Below are positions 9,791 to 19,727 of a DNA stretch of 64,000 bases, piece after piece. Under the pieces are notes generated by a model, which saw only the letters and a program-made list of their open reading frames with translations, did no database searches and was not told where the DNA came from. Each line of letters starts with the position of its first letter. Position 1 is the stretch's first letter. The stretch comes from an uncultured Dyadobacter sp. Its GTDB lineage: Bacteria; Bacteroidota; Bacteroidia; Cytophagales; Spirosomataceae. The stretch spans positions 1-64,000 of the forward strand of contig NZ_CAMLSE010000026.1 of NCBI RefSeq assembly GCF_946482605.1, read 5' to 3'. Both the position numbers and the translations under genes were made by a program.

Positions 9791-10150
9791 ATGATCGGAC
9801 CCATCAAAAATAACGAGCAATACGACCAGTACCTGGCGCGCATTTACGATTTGATGCAAACTGAGATCGTGCCGGATTCTAAGGAATCGGATGAGTTGGA
9901 AGTGCTTTCCATACTGGTCAAAGATTATGAAAATATACAGTTCCCGATCCCGAAACCGAGTCCTCTGGAAGCAATTCGGTTTCGATTGGAACAAATGGGC
10001 ATATCGGAAAAGGAATTATCCGAGATCCTCGGCTACCGGTCCCGCAAATCTGAGATCCTTTCAGGAAAGAGAAAATTGAATTTGAGTATGATCCGCAGGC
10101 TAAATGAAAAGCTTCATATTCCGGCGGAAATTTTAATACAGGCCTATTAA
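9791..10150 (+). CDS. higA: HigA-type XRE-family antitoxin/transcriptional regulator
   Basis: A 119-residue protein with the two-part layout of large HigA antitoxins. The N-terminal helical part (residues 1-50: KNNEQYDQYLARIYDLMQ, then SDELEVLSILVKDYEN) is followed by a C-terminal helix-turn-helix (EAIRFRLEQMGISEKELSEI, then RSRKSEILSGKRKLNLSMIR). It would bind DNA at its own promoter; the palindrome at 9702-9718 is the obvious candidate. Its toxin partner appears to be reduced to a stub just upstream, so it may now be a free regulator. hemC starts 31 bases after its stop, close enough to be on the same transcript. A second, intact relative is at 57626-58000. Confidence 0.85.
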   Translation: MIGPIKNNEQYDQYLARIYDLMQTEIVPDSKESDELEVLSILVKDYENIQFPIPKPSPLEAIRFRLEQMGISEKELSEILGYRSRKSEILSGKRKLNLSMIRRLNEKLHIPAEILIQAY

Positions 10151-10181
10151 GTAAAACCGGCCTCACATTGTATAAATAACC

Positions 10182-11105
10182 ATGCATATAAAAATAGGAA
10201 CCCGCGGGAGCAAGCTGGCGCTTTGGCAGGCATATTATGTCGAAGAACTGTTGCAGCGGGGCGGGATTGAGACGGAGATCGTTATTATTGAAACAAAGGG
10301 CGACAAGATCCTCGACCGGTCGCTTTCCAAGATCGGGAGTAAGGGTGTTTTCACCGAAGAGCTCGAAGATCAGCTCCGAAGCGGCGATATCGATATTGCG
10401 GTGCACAGCGCCAAGGATCTGCAATCGCATCTGGATGATGCATTTGAAATCGTCGCATTCACCGAGCGTGAGCATGCCAACGATGTGCTCGTAAGTCATG
10501 ACACGACATTATCGTTAAAAAGCGGCGAGTCGTTCACGGTAGGGACGTCATCTACCCGACGGGTGGCGGTTTTAAAGCACTATTACCCCCATATCAAAAC
10601 GGTCGACATGCGCGGCAACCTGCAAACCCGTCTTCGGAAATTGGAGGAAGGCCAATGCGACGCGCTGCTACTTGCCTATGCGGGCGTGCACAGGATGGAG
10701 TACGACGATAAAATTGCGGAGCACTTGCTGCTCGACGAGTTCACACCGGCAGTCGGCCAGGGCAGCGTAGCCATCGAATGCGCTGTTGCAATGGATACAG
10801 AGAAGAAGGATAAGCTCCGCGAGATACTGAATCATCCCGCTACCGAGACCTGTTTACGTGCAGAAAGAGCATTCCTGAAACGTCTACAGGGCGGCTGCAG
10901 TATTCCGGTATTCGGTTTGGCGACGCTACATGGTGAAGAAATAACCATGACCGGCGGAATTATCAGTCTCGACGGCAGTGAACTGATCCGTCGTACGGAA
11001 AGTGGCGCACAGGCCTTTCCGGAGGAGTTGGGCACTTCGTTGGGTGAAGAATTACTAGCAGCCGGAGCAGACCGGATTTTGCGGGAAATCAAGAATCAGA
11101 TTTGA
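10182..11105 (+). CDS. hemC: Hydroxymethylbilane synthase (porphobilinogen deaminase)
   Basis: Joins four porphobilinogen molecules into hydroxymethylbilane, a step of haem and sirohaem synthesis in the cytoplasm. The 307-residue chain starts IKIGTRGSKLALWQA and shows VHSAKDLQSHL, the substrate-binding stretch VGTSSTRRVAVLKHYYP, DMRGNLQTRLRKLEEGQCDA, and the Cys that carries the dipyrromethane cofactor in KRLQGGCSIPVFG. All key residues look intact. It lies 31 bases after the HigA-type gene, with no clear promoter of its own between them. No other haem gene is in the window. Confidence 0.97.
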   Translation: MHIKIGTRGSKLALWQAYYVEELLQRGGIETEIVIIETKGDKILDRSLSKIGSKGVFTEELEDQLRSGDIDIAVHSAKDLQSHLDDAFEIVAFTEREHANDVLVSHDTTLSLKSGESFTVGTSSTRRVAVLKHYYPHIKTVDMRGNLQTRLRKLEEGQCDALLLAYAGVHRMEYDDKIAEHLLLDEFTPAVGQGSVAIECAVAMDTEKKDKLREILNHPATETCLRAERAFLKRLQGGCSIPVFGLATLHGEEITMTGGIISLDGSELIRRTESGAQAFPEELGTSLGEELLAAGADRILREIKNQI

Positions 11106-11196
11106 ATTTCGTTCGCTCATTGATAAGCTGCGGTTGATAATCAGAAATTCCGTCCAACGGAGAATAGGCTATACTTGCGGAGATTAATTCAAACTA

Positions 11197-11670
11197 ATGT
11201 CCGCAATGAAAACAAAACATCTCGCCTATTATCTGATAGTGCTTTGCTTATCAATTCTTAGTTGTAAGCACCAAGCAAGTGAGGAGCCAGATTTCTCAAT
11301 AGCCTCTAATCTTTTGTCCAGTTACGAGTCCACAAATGATTCCGTACTTAACGTCAAAAGGCATTGGGTCATTGAAAAGACGGGCGTCAACAAAGTGAGC
11401 GTGGTGGAAACCATCGTGGATGTAAATGATAATGCAAAGTCGTTCAAAAGGACCTATCAGGATGTTGCTGTAAGAAAAGAATCAGGTACGTATCGTCTTG
11501 AATTTGAACACAGCACAATCGATACCCCGGGCCAGCAGATATTGCTGGGGTTTGCGACACTCGATCCGGTCGAACCAAATCTTTTACGTGCCCAAATTCT
11601 CATTCAGGACTTAAAAACCAGAAGTCTGGTTGACCACAACGAATACGGTATAGCCTTGAAGAAAATCTAG
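11197..11670 (+). CDS. Hypothetical lipoprotein
   Basis: I do not recognise the family. The 157-residue product starts with a basic N terminus and a hydrophobic stretch ending in LSILSCKH, a lipobox-like site with Cys at residue 23. It is therefore probably a lipoprotein anchored in a membrane after cleavage. The mature part is mostly beta-like (HWVIEKTGVNKVSVVETIVD, then YRLEFEHSTIDTPGQQ). The start could also be the ATG at 11206 (MKTKHLAYY). A strong hairpin at 11675-11717 ends the transcript. The gene stands alone between hemC and a convergent receptor gene. Confidence 0.65.
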   Translation: MSAMKTKHLAYYLIVLCLSILSCKHQASEEPDFSIASNLLSSYESTNDSVLNVKRHWVIEKTGVNKVSVVETIVDVNDNAKSFKRTYQDVAVRKESGTYRLEFEHSTIDTPGQQILLGFATLDPVEPNLLRAQILIQDLKTRSLVDHNEYGIALKKI

Positions 11671-11674
11671 CCGC

Positions 11675-11717
11675 AAAACACAGAATGCCGGGTGATGAGC
11701 CCGGCATTCTGTGTTTT
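11675..11717. terminator. Bidirectional terminator between lipoprotein and TonB-receptor genes
   Basis: A perfect 18-bp stem: the arm at 11675-11692 (AAAACACAGAATGCCGGG) pairs with its complement at 11700-11717 around a 7-base loop. A-tract and T-tract ends on both sides let it serve both convergent genes. Confidence 0.88.
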
Positions 11718-11741
11718 ATACACTTAAACTTAAAGCCTGAA

Positions 11742-12173
11742 TCAATCCTTCTTCGTCGAATCGGCTGGCATAGCTGGTTTAACCGGCAACGTTGTGGAAT
11801 CCTGCTTCACGGGCGTAACTGGCAATGCGGGACGGGCCGTACTGTCCGGGCGAACCGCGCTGCTATCCGGACGAATGCGGGTGGAATCTGGTCTGAATTG
11901 CGTGGAATCGCGTTTCATAGTCGAATCCGGGCGTGTTCCTGGTTGTCCTGGGAAACCTCCCTGGCGTACCGGACGAGAGGTACTGTCGGCTGCTGCTGGT
12001 CGCGCGCCTTGCGGACGGCCTGCGCCCTGGCCGCGTCCGCCTCCTGCTGGTGTGATGGTTGGGGTAACAGCCGGTGCCTGTGCTCCGCCACCGCCGCCGT
12101 CCATACCGCCGCCGCCATCAGATTTTTGATCGTCATTATTCACCGATTTCCTTCTCCTTGTCTTCTGCTCCAC
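11742..12173 (-). repeat. Low-complexity 3' end of the receptor gene (Gly and Pro-Asp-Ser-Thr repeats)
   Basis: The last ~430 bases encode a tail after the barrel. First come Gly-rich runs (GGGGMDGGGGG, GGGRGQGAGRPQGARP), then repeated R-P-D-S-T-like units (RPDSTMKRDSTQFRPDST and onwards) and a Pro/Val/Thr end. The DNA repeats are imperfect short units, suggesting growth by slippage or unequal exchange. Confidence 0.75.
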
Positions 12174-14645
12174 AAACGTCATTTTACCGAAACGGTAAGA
12201 GAAGTTTACCCTAAAACCACGGTTAAACAGGTAGTTGGTATTGTTTTGCGTAAATGTTTTTGATTCGAGGCTCGTCTTCATTTTGAACGAAGGCGCGAGG
12301 AAGTTTTCCATTCCAAACCCGATGCTTCCGCGTTTGTTTTTGAAATCTTTGCGCACACCGAAATCATACATTCTGAAACCGGCTTGCGTTCCCTGCAACT
12401 GCACGTCGCGGCCACGCATGAACCCGCCTGCCTGCAAGCCCCAGCCGTTTTTGATGTTAAGACTCGTACGGAAACGGCCGCTTAATACAAAACCACTGTT
12501 GGAGTTCTGCAATGCCGGATCGGGGCTGTTGTTCGACAAATCAGCATAGTAGAAGTCGAAACCACCGCCCAATTGCCATCTTTTGAAGAATGTCACGTTT
12601 CCGAAAATATTGGCACCATAGTTTTTCTTGGAACCGATATTGCCGTAGGTCGTAGTGATAACACCCTGATCGCTCGTGGTGCGGATGCTCTCAATCGAGC
12701 TGTTGGTGAACCGGGCAAATGTCGAAACATTGACATACACCGAGTTTTTGAAAAAGCTGGTCCCCAATTCAACCTGATCCGTCAGTTCCGGTTTCAGGTT
12801 AGGGTTACCGACCGTAACGTTCTGCGGGTTAGCAGCGTTCAGGTTAGGGTTCAGGAACTGGATGCCGGGGCGTTGCAGACGACGGTTATAGGCCAGTTTA
12901 ATGGTTTGCCCTTTTCCGAATGTCTGTGAAAGGTTGATGCTCGGTACCAGGTTGCCATACGCAGGTAATTTCAGATCCCCTGCCTCACCCTGCTGTGCAT
13001 CAATGCTCGTGTATTCATAGCGAGTACCCGCCTTCACCGTAAATTTGCTTTTGGTAGTGTACGTATAGGATAAATATCCGGCAGCCACATTCTGGTCATA
13101 GTTCAGATTGCTGGCTGGCTGCGGCTGACCAAGTTCAGGGGATGAGTAATAGTCATAATTACTGACAACCTGACGGAAAATACCCTTACCACCGAATTCC
13201 AGCATCTGATTCTCCTTGATAGGCGTCTGGTAATCGATCTGAACCGTGCTTTCCTGGTTGTGGCTGCTGTTGTTGTTTCCTGTTGCGCCGAGCAGTTCCT
13301 TCAATTGCGTATTGCTCAGGGAGTAAACATCGGCATCGTAATCGTTGGTACGGTTGTTACGGCTATATTGTGTTGAAATACTCAACTCTTGCCCCGCTTT
13401 GCCCAGCGTTTTCATGTAATCCACATTCACGTCCCACGTTCCGGAAAGGTCCTTGCTGTTCACATCGCGGAAACTGGTTTTCGTGGTATCGTTTACAGTA
13501 TTATAAGTGTAAAGTTCCTGGTCGACTTTGGCATTCCGCATTCCATAGCGCAAACCGGCCGACAATGAAGTCTTAGAATCGATCTCCCAGTCCCAGCCGA
13601 AGTTATACGAACCGAATGCCATTTTATTTTTGGAGTCGCTCGTCTGGCGCGTGCTGAACGGGCTCAATTTACCGATCTGAAGGTTTTCAGATTTGCCTGG
13701 CATATTGTAGTTAAACCGGCCAAAACCGCCCAGACTAAAACCCATCTTTCCTACACGGTAGTTACCCCTCAGACCAAGATTCGATCCGCGGTTACCGATA
13801 CCGGTATCCAGATTGAGCGTACCGCCCTGGATCGTGCTCTTTTTGGTGATAATATTGATGATACCCGCCGAACCTTCTGCATCGTAACGTGCCGACGGCG
13901 AAGTGATCACTTCCACCGACTTGATCATATCCGCGGGGATCTGCTTCAATGCGTCGGCCACGCTCGTTGCGATAATGGTAGAAGGTTTGTTGTTGATCAG
14001 AACCCTTACATTGGAACTACCGCGGAGCGATACATTACCGTCAAGGTCGACTGTCAGCATCGGAACCTTCTTCATCACATCCGATGCATCACCGCCTTTG
14101 CTGGTAATGTCCTTCTCGGCATTATAGACAAGCCTGTCGACCTTTTCTTCGATCATCTGGGCCATTCCCACTACCTCCACTTCATTGAGCTGCACCACAT
14201 CCGGGACCAGGATAACCGTTCCCAGGTTCAGTTCCGTTTTGCGCTCGATCTTAACATTAGCAATCGTTTTGGTTTTATAACCAATAAAGGAAATCAGGAT
14301 CTTGAAGTTTCCGGAAGCCACTTTGGTGAGGGTAAATTCTCCCTTTTCATCCGTAGTAGTACCGTCGATCGGGTTATTCGTTTTGATATCAACCAAAGAC
14401 AATGCTGCAAATTCTACCGGCTTTTTGCTGGTTGAGTCCACAAGCACGCCCGTAATCTTTCCGCTGCCTTTGGGAGTGTCTTCCGCTGTTCCCGGAATAA
14501 CCGTCTGACGCTGCCTGTCGCCTCCGCGGAAATCTCCGCCGCCACCGCCACGGCCTCCACCGCCGCCGCCCGGAAACTGGGCGAATGCCGCTGATGTAAG
14601 ACCTGAAAACACAGCCAGGAATGTTAGATGTAAAACAAGTTTCAT
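11742..14645 (-). CDS. TonB-dependent outer-membrane beta-barrel receptor with low-complexity tail
   Basis: A 967-residue outer-membrane protein. In order it has a signal peptide (MKLVLHLTFLAVFSGLTSAAFAQ), a glycine-rich stretch at about residues 25-45, a carboxypeptidase-regulatory-like (CnaB-type) domain around 60-155 (GKITGVLVDSTSKKPVEFA), a plug domain around 165-270 (VNLRGSSNVRVLINNKPS is the region), and a long beta-barrel ending near residue 824 with NFSYRFGKMTF. After the barrel, where such proteins normally end, comes a tail of about 143 residues: Gly runs, then eight Asp-Ser-Thr/Ser motifs among prolines. The ligand is unknown. A LytS/LytTR pair is divergently transcribed upstream and may regulate it. 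It resembles the OMP_b-brl_3 family rather than SusC. Confidence 0.85.
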   Translation of the reverse strand: MKLVLHLTFLAVFSGLTSAAFAQFPGGGGGGRGGGGGDFRGGDRQRQTVIPGTAEDTPKGSGKITGVLVDSTSKKPVEFAALSLVDIKTNNPIDGTTTDEKGEFTLTKVASGNFKILISFIGYKTKTIANVKIERKTELNLGTVILVPDVVQLNEVEVVGMAQMIEEKVDRLVYNAEKDITSKGGDASDVMKKVPMLTVDLDGNVSLRGSSNVRVLINNKPSTIIATSVADALKQIPADMIKSVEVITSPSARYDAEGSAGIINIITKKSTIQGGTLNLDTGIGNRGSNLGLRGNYRVGKMGFSLGGFGRFNYNMPGKSENLQIGKLSPFSTRQTSDSKNKMAFGSYNFGWDWEIDSKTSLSAGLRYGMRNAKVDQELYTYNTVNDTTKTSFRDVNSKDLSGTWDVNVDYMKTLGKAGQELSISTQYSRNNRTNDYDADVYSLSNTQLKELLGATGNNNSSHNQESTVQIDYQTPIKENQMLEFGGKGIFRQVVSNYDYYSSPELGQPQPASNLNYDQNVAAGYLSYTYTTKSKFTVKAGTRYEYTSIDAQQGEAGDLKLPAYGNLVPSINLSQTFGKGQTIKLAYNRRLQRPGIQFLNPNLNAANPQNVTVGNPNLKPELTDQVELGTSFFKNSVYVNVSTFARFTNSSIESIRTTSDQGVITTTYGNIGSKKNYGANIFGNVTFFKRWQLGGGFDFYYADLSNNSPDPALQNSNSGFVLSGRFRTSLNIKNGWGLQAGGFMRGRDVQLQGTQAGFRMYDFGVRKDFKNKRGSIGFGMENFLAPSFKMKTSLESKTFTQNNTNYLFNRGFRVNFSYRFGKMTFVEQKTRRRKSVNNDDQKSDGGGGMDGGGGGAQAPAVTPTITPAGGGRGQGAGRPQGARPAAADSTSRPVRQGGFPGQPGTRPDSTMKRDSTQFRPDSTRIRPDSSAVRPDSTARPALPVTPVKQDSTTLPVKPAMPADSTKKD

Positions 14646-14948
14646 GGTTTGGGTTTTAAATGATGTACTTTTCGAATTTCAAAATAACAACCTATAAATC
14701 TGTGAAAAAACAGGAATAGATAGATAGGACGGATGTGCCGATCAAAGGGCATTTTCAAACGATACAACCCTGAAAATGACGGGCGATCCTGTAACAGGGG
14801 ACGTAAGCGGATCATTAATAGATTACGGCGGGGATTCGGTCGGCATTCAGGGTGCTTTGATCGATTGAAATAGGTGTTTTCGTAATTTCCCTGTAAGATT
14901 GCAGTGATGTGTTGCGTTCAAGGCACATAGAAACTAACTAATTCTTAA
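14646..14948. other. Divergent promoter region, receptor and two-component genes
   Basis: This 303-base region must hold promoters for both the receptor (minus) and the histidine kinase (plus). I see no perfect TAnnTTTG on either strand; TAAGATTG near 14895 is a weak match for the plus strand. A perfect 11-base palindrome, CCTGTAACAGG at 14788-14798, is a possible regulator site. Confidence 0.35.
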
Positions 14949-16019
14949 ATGGATACGCGCGCTGCCCGGAAATATCCCCCCTTATTTCTCCACTTGCTCG
15001 GATGGAGCTTTCTGGCCCTGTTTTTAATGTGGCAACCGCTGAGCTGGCAGATCGAATTCCCGATGAGTTTCTGGATCAAACAGGCCGTGCTCTTTTCGCT
15101 GCTGATCACCATATTTTACCTCAACTATTACTTTTGGTTCCCCCGTTTTCTGGCCAAAAACCGCTACGTCCGCTTCATTTTGTTCAACATCATTTCTGTG
15201 GTCATGCTGGCTGTGGTGATCGAACAGGTCAAAATCGCGATTAACCATGGGGAGCAAATGGATCATGCATTCAAAATGGCAAGGGAAGCTAATGGGGAGA
15301 AGAAGCGTCACGACAGGCTCGATTATTTCGCATTGCTAACGGCACTGATGATCATCGGGCTCAGTACCAGTATTGCAGCCGTGCGTACGGCGCAACTCGA
15401 CAAGCAGTACCGTCAAAACCTTGAAAAGGAGAAAATCAATTCGGAGCTGTCGTTTCTGAAAGCGCAGATCAATCCGCATTTCTTTTTTAATACACTTAAT
15501 AATATTTACGCACTGACGGTCATCGACGTAGAGGCCGCGCGCGAAGCATTGCACAAGCTCTCACGCATGATGCGTTACGTATTATACGAAACACAGCACG
15601 GAACGGTGTTGCTGAGCCAGGAAATTGCGTTCGCGCAGGACTACATCCAACTCATGCAATTGCGCCTTACCGACAAGGTGACTGTTCATCTCGATCCGCC
15701 CAATCCGCTGCATGATGTTTCAATCGCTCCAATGCTATTCCTACCCTTTATTGAAAATGCTTTCAAACATGGCGTGAGCGCCGTGCAGCCCAGCCGCATC
15801 GACATTCAGATCCGACAGGAAGGCCACAAGATTTTTGTGGAAGTAAAAAACACGCTGTTTACCGACAAAAGGGCCATTTTGGATGAAAGTAACGGGATCG
15901 GATTGGCCAATACCCAGCGCCGCCTCGACCTGCTTTACCCCGGCAAATACCAGCTGGAAGTAACAGAAAACAAAGAGGAAAAGGAATTTGAAGTACATCT
16001 GGAACTGGAAACGGCATGA
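14949..16019 (+). CDS. LytS/YehU-type sensor histidine kinase
   Basis: A membrane sensor kinase of 356 residues. The N-terminal half has about four hydrophobic segments (LFLHLLGWSFLALFLMW, AVLFSLLITIFYLNYYFWF, FILFNIISVVMLAVVIE, YFALLTALMIIGLSTSIAAV). The His-kinase domain (PF06580) follows, with the phospho-acceptor His in AQINPHFFFNTLNNIYALT. The ATPase part shows the N-box LFLPFIENAFKHGV and the G-box GIGLANTQRRLDLLY. Its stop overlaps the response-regulator start in an ATGA, so the two are coupled. The signal is unknown. By position it may control the divergent TonB receptor, but this is inference. Confidence 0.93.
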   Translation: MDTRAARKYPPLFLHLLGWSFLALFLMWQPLSWQIEFPMSFWIKQAVLFSLLITIFYLNYYFWFPRFLAKNRYVRFILFNIISVVMLAVVIEQVKIAINHGEQMDHAFKMAREANGEKKRHDRLDYFALLTALMIIGLSTSIAAVRTAQLDKQYRQNLEKEKINSELSFLKAQINPHFFFNTLNNIYALTVIDVEAAREALHKLSRMMRYVLYETQHGTVLLSQEIAFAQDYIQLMQLRLTDKVTVHLDPPNPLHDVSIAPMLFLPFIENAFKHGVSAVQPSRIDIQIRQEGHKIFVEVKNTLFTDKRAILDESNGIGLANTQRRLDLLYPGKYQLEVTENKEEKEFEVHLELETA

Positions 16020-16753
16020 GCGTGAAACTGGAATGCATTGCCGTTGACGACGAGCCGCTTGCGCTCGGGCTGGTGTGCGCATTCATCGAAAAAACCCCAT
16101 TTCTGAACCTCGCGGGCAGATATTCCAGCGCCGTCGAGGCATTGCAGGTAATTAACGGCAAACCGATCGACGTCATTTTTCTGGATATCCAGATGCCGGA
16201 TCTGACAGGTATCGAACTTGCCAGAGTGCTTGAAAAAGCCGGAAGCAAGGCCCCCAGGATCATATTTACGACCGCATTTAACCAATATGCACTCGATGGT
16301 TTTCGAGTAGACGCCATTGACTATCTCCTAAAACCCTTTAACTACGAAGAGTTCCTCCGTGCCGCATCCAAGGCGCAGGCGTATGTCGAGCTGGTTCAAA
16401 AGGCCTCGTCGGCCGGTTCCTCGGAACCCAAAGACGAATATTTATTCCTGAAAGTGGAATATCAGCTGGTACGGATCGCCTACGACGACATTTTGTACAC
16501 GGAGGGACTCAAAGATTATGTCAAAGTCCATCTCAAATCGGACCCAAAGCCCATTCTGTCGCTCACGAGCCTGAAAGCGCTGGAGGAAAAACTGCCTGCC
16601 TCCAAGTTCATGCGGGTACACCGTTCATTCATCGTCAATCTGGACAAGATCAGCGCCGTCACGCGGAATACCATTCAGATCGGCGCCACTTCCATTCCGG
16701 TGAGCGACCAGTATAAGGAAGCTTTCAATCAGTTTTTGAGCAAATGGATGTAA
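16016..16753 (+). CDS. LytTR-family response regulator
   Basis: The cytoplasmic partner of the preceding kinase, 245 residues. The receiver domain (residues 1-125) has the acidic pocket DDEP at 11-14, the phospho-acceptor Asp57 in VIFLDIQMPD, the conserved Thr in IIFTTAF, and Lys in YLLKPF. A LytTR DNA-binding domain occupies about residues 140-245 (YLFLKVEYQLVRIAYDDILY, then FMRVHRSFIVNLDKI). LytTR proteins bind paired direct repeats upstream of target genes; I could not point to these sites with confidence. A terminator follows directly. Confidence 0.94.
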   Translation: MSVKLECIAVDDEPLALGLVCAFIEKTPFLNLAGRYSSAVEALQVINGKPIDVIFLDIQMPDLTGIELARVLEKAGSKAPRIIFTTAFNQYALDGFRVDAIDYLLKPFNYEEFLRAASKAQAYVELVQKASSAGSSEPKDEYLFLKVEYQLVRIAYDDILYTEGLKDYVKVHLKSDPKPILSLTSLKALEEKLPASKFMRVHRSFIVNLDKISAVTRNTIQIGATSIPVSDQYKEAFNQFLSKWM

Positions 16754-16789
16754 AAAAATCCCGCGCACGCATTCGTACGCGGGATTTTT
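16754..16789 (+). terminator. Terminator of the two-component operon
   Basis: AAAAATCCCGCG at 16754-16765 pairs perfectly with CGCGGGATTTTT at 16778-16789 around a 12-base loop. The convergent uvrA gene ends at 16818, so the A/T-flanked stem may serve both strands. Confidence 0.85.
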
Positions 16790-16817
16790 CACTTTTGAGT
16801 GCCGGTTAAGGAGCCCA

Positions 16818-19727
16818 TTATTTCAATTCTTCCTGCAAGAAATAGCCGGTAAAGCTTCCTTTCACCTTCGCCACTTTCTCGGGCGTGCCTTCTGCGATAA
16901 TGCGTCCTCCCTGCGCGCCTCCTTCCGGCCCCACATCGATGATGTAATCGGCCACTTTGATCACATCTAGATTGTGCTCGATAATGAGTACGGTGTTTCC
17001 TTTTTCAACCAATTTATTCAACACATTGAGCAAATGACGAATGTCCTGGAAATGCAACCCGGTAGTAGGCTCGTCGAGAATGTATAATGTCTTGCCGGTA
17101 TCGCGTTTCGACAACTCCTCCGACAACTTCACGCGCTGCGCTTCACCGCCTGATAATGTAGTCGCATGCTGGCCTAATGTGATGTAACCCAAGCCAACAT
17201 CGTTCAATGTTTGCACCTTACGGAGCAATCTTGGCTGGTTTTCAAAGAATTCCAATGCAGATTCAACCGTCATATCCAGGACGTCGGCGACGGATTTACC
17301 TTTGAAACGCACTTCCAGCGTCTCCCGGTTGAACCGCTTGCCTTTGCAGGTTTCGCAATTGACGTGTACATCCGGCAGAAAATCCATTTCAATTTTCTTC
17401 ATACCCGCCCCCTCACAATCTTCGCAACGGCCGCCTTTGACATTGAATGAAAAGCGTCCGGGTTTGTAGCCACGGATTTTAGCCTCGGGCAGCTCAGCGA
17501 AAAGTGTCCGGATATCGGTGAAGAGATTGGTATAAGTCGCCGGGTTAGAACGCGGCGTCCGGCCGATCGGCGATTGGTCTACTTCAATTACCTTATCGAT
17601 GTGATCGAGCCCTTCAATGGATTTGTAAGGAAGCGGCTCCCTTCTCGATCTGTAAAAATGCTGGTTGAGTAATGGAAACAATGTCTCGTGGATCAGCGAC
17701 GACTTGCCGCTCCCGCTCACGCCCGTCACGCAGATCATCGTCCCCAGCGGGATCGACACAGAAACGTTTTTGAGGTTATGACCGGTACAACCCTTCAATA
17801 CAATGGATTCACCTTTGCCCTTCCTTCGCTTTTTGGGTACCTCAATCGCCTCACGACCGGCAAGATAATCGGCTGTCAGCGAACCATTCTGAAGGAATTT
17901 TTCCGGCGTACCTGCTCCTACTACGCTCCCGCCGTGGCGGCCGGCGCCGGGACCAATGTCGAGGATATAGTCCGAAGCCAGCATCATGTCCTTGTCGTGT
18001 TCTACAACGAGCACCGTGTTGCCCAGGTCGCGCAGACTTTTGAGCGAATTAATGAGCCTCACATTATCCCGCTGGTGCAGGCCGATGCTCGGTTCGTCCA
18101 TGATATAAAGTACCCCCGTAAGCTGCGTCCCGATCTGCGTCGCCAACCGGATCCGTTGTGCTTCCCCGCCGGACAGGGTCCGCAACGAGCGGTTGAGGGT
18201 GAGATAATCCAAACCGACATCCAGCATAAAACCCACACGCTTCCGGATTTCCTTCAATACTTCATGCCCGATCACCCGCTGTTTTTCTTCCAGCCGGTCT
18301 TCCAATCCTACCAGCCATTCGGCCAGCTCCCGGATATCGCTGTCGGCGAGGTCGGCGATGTCCTTCTTATCGATTTTGAAATGCAGTGATTCCTTCCGCA
18401 GTCTTTTGCCTTTACATTCCGGGCAGGTTTGGGTCACCATGAAATCTTTCAACCAGTCCTGAATCTTTTCGTTGCCGGACTCCTGCTGCCTTTTCAAAAA
18501 GTTGATAATGCCGTCGAACTGGGTTTCCCACTCTGTTCCCGGGTATTTTTTAGATGGGACCGGCACCGCCTCCTCGCTTCCGTAGAGTACAAGTTTCAGA
18601 GCTTCCTCGGGAAATTTTTCAAGTGGCGTAGTCAGTGTTATCTTGAATTTTTTGAGCAATACTTCCAATTGCTTGAAAATCCAGGCCTCGCGGTATTCTC
18701 CCATCGGAGCAATGCCGCCCCGGGTAATACTCAACGATTTGTCGGGCATGATCGAATCTTCTGTGATCTCCTCGATCACGCCCAGGCCCTGGCAGGTCGG
18801 GCACCAGCCATAAGGCGAGTTGAATGAGAATGCATTCGGAGCAGGATCATCATAGCTGATACCCGACTCCGGGTCCATCAGGTTTTGTGAAAAATAATAG
18901 GTTTCTCCTTTGGCATCCAGCACCATCAGAGCTCCTTTCCCCTGCTTGATCGCCGTCGCTACCGACTGACTCAACCGGTACCGCGACTGGGAGTCTTCCT
19001 CCTCTTTCTTGGGAATTACCCGGTCGATCACAATTTCGATATCATGGACCTTATAGCGGTCCAACTGCATTTTCGGCGTGATATCCAGCACCTCGCCGTC
19101 CACCCGCACTTTGGTGTAGCCCAGGCGGGCGATTTGAACAAAAAGCTCGCGGTAATGTCCCTTGCGCCCTTTGACGGCCGGCGCCAGCAGCACAATTTTC
19201 TGGCCCAGAAACTGAGTCATCAGCTGATTCACGATCTGGTCCTGCGACTGCTTGACCATTCGCCTGCCCGTCACATAAGAGTATGCTTCACCTGCCCGCG
19301 CGTAGAGCAGGCGCAGGAAGTCATAAATTTCGGTAACTGTGCCGACCGTGGAGCGCGGGTTGCGGGATGTCGTTTTTTGTTCGATACTGATCACCGGTGA
19401 CAAGCCGCTGATCTTGTCCACATCGGGCCGTTCCATTTCACCGATAAAGCCACGTGCATAGGACGAAAAGCTCTCCATGTACCTGCGTTGCCCTTCGGCA
19501 TAAATCGTATCGAAGGCAAGCGACGACTTACCGCTGCCGCTGATCCCTGTCACCACCACGAGCTTGTTGCGCGGGATGGCTACGTCGATGTTTTTGAGAT
19601 TGTGTTCCCGGGCGCCCTGCACCTCGATGAGGTCCTGCTCTGCCACTTCGAGGCCATTTAAATATTCCAAAATCCTGTTGGTAGTTTGTGAGTTGTCTGT
19701 AAATGAAGCTGTAATTCTGATAACCAC
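16818..19727 (-). CDS. uvrA: Excinuclease ABC subunit A
   Basis: DNA-damage recognition ATPase of nucleotide excision repair, which loads UvrB at lesions. The 969-residue protein has two ABC ATPase modules. The first has Walker [16 protein letters not shown], an [16 protein letters not shown] signature and [12 protein letters not shown]. The second has [30 protein letters not shown] and [12 protein letters not shown]. Zinc-binding Cys pairs are in [25 protein letters not shown] and CETCKGKRF. The frame opens with GTG at 19727, but a plausible -7 element on the minus strand (TATTTTTG, plus-strand 19727-19734) overlaps that codon. Translation may instead start further in, for example at the TTG at 19670. 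Confidence 0.96.
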   Translation of the reverse strand: MVIRITASFTDNSQTTNRILEYLNGLEVAEQDLIEVQGAREHNLKNIDVAIPRNKLVVVTGISGSGKSSLAFDTIYAEGQRRYMESFSSYARGFIGEMERPDVDKISGLSPVISIEQKTTSRNPRSTVGTVTEIYDFLRLLYARAGEAYSYVTGRRMVKQSQDQIVNQLMTQFLGQKIVLLAPAVKGRKGHYRELFVQIARLGYTKVRVDGEVLDITPKMQLDRYKVHDIEIVIDRVIPKKEEEDSQSRYRLSQSVATAIKQGKGALMVLDAKGETYYFSQNLMDPESGISYDDPAPNAFSFNSPYGWCPTCQGLGVIEEITEDSIMPDKSLSITRGGIAPMGEYREAWIFKQLEVLLKKFKITLTTPLEKFPEEALKLVLYGSEEAVPVPSKKYPGTEWETQFDGIINFLKRQQESGNEKIQDWLKDFMVTQTCPECKGKRLRKESLHFKIDKKDIADLADSDIRELAEWLVGLEDRLEEKQRVIGHEVLKEIRKRVGFMLDVGLDYLTLNRSLRTLSGGEAQRIRLATQIGTQLTGVLYIMDEPSIGLHQRDNVRLINSLKSLRDLGNTVLVVEHDKDMMLASDYILDIGPGAGRHGGSVVGAGTPEKFLQNGSLTADYLAGREAIEVPKKRRKGKGESIVLKGCTGHNLKNVSVSIPLGTMICVTGVSGSGKSSLIHETLFPLLNQHFYRSRREPLPYKSIEGLDHIDKVIEVDQSPIGRTPRSNPATYTNLFTDIRTLFAELPEAKIRGYKPGRFSFNVKGGRCEDCEGAGMKKIEMDFLPDVHVNCETCKGKRFNRETLEVRFKGKSVADVLDMTVESALEFFENQPRLLRKVQTLNDVGLGYITLGQHATTLSGGEAQRVKLSEELSKRDTGKTLYILDEPTTGLHFQDIRHLLNVLNKLVEKGNTVLIIEHNLDVIKVADYIIDVGPEGGAQGGRIIAEGTPEKVAKVKGSFTGYFLQEELK

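Noticed and set aside
17688..18389. 233-residue open frame opposite uvrA
   Set aside because: It is a shadow of uvrA, with codon structure explained by the ABC ATPase frame.
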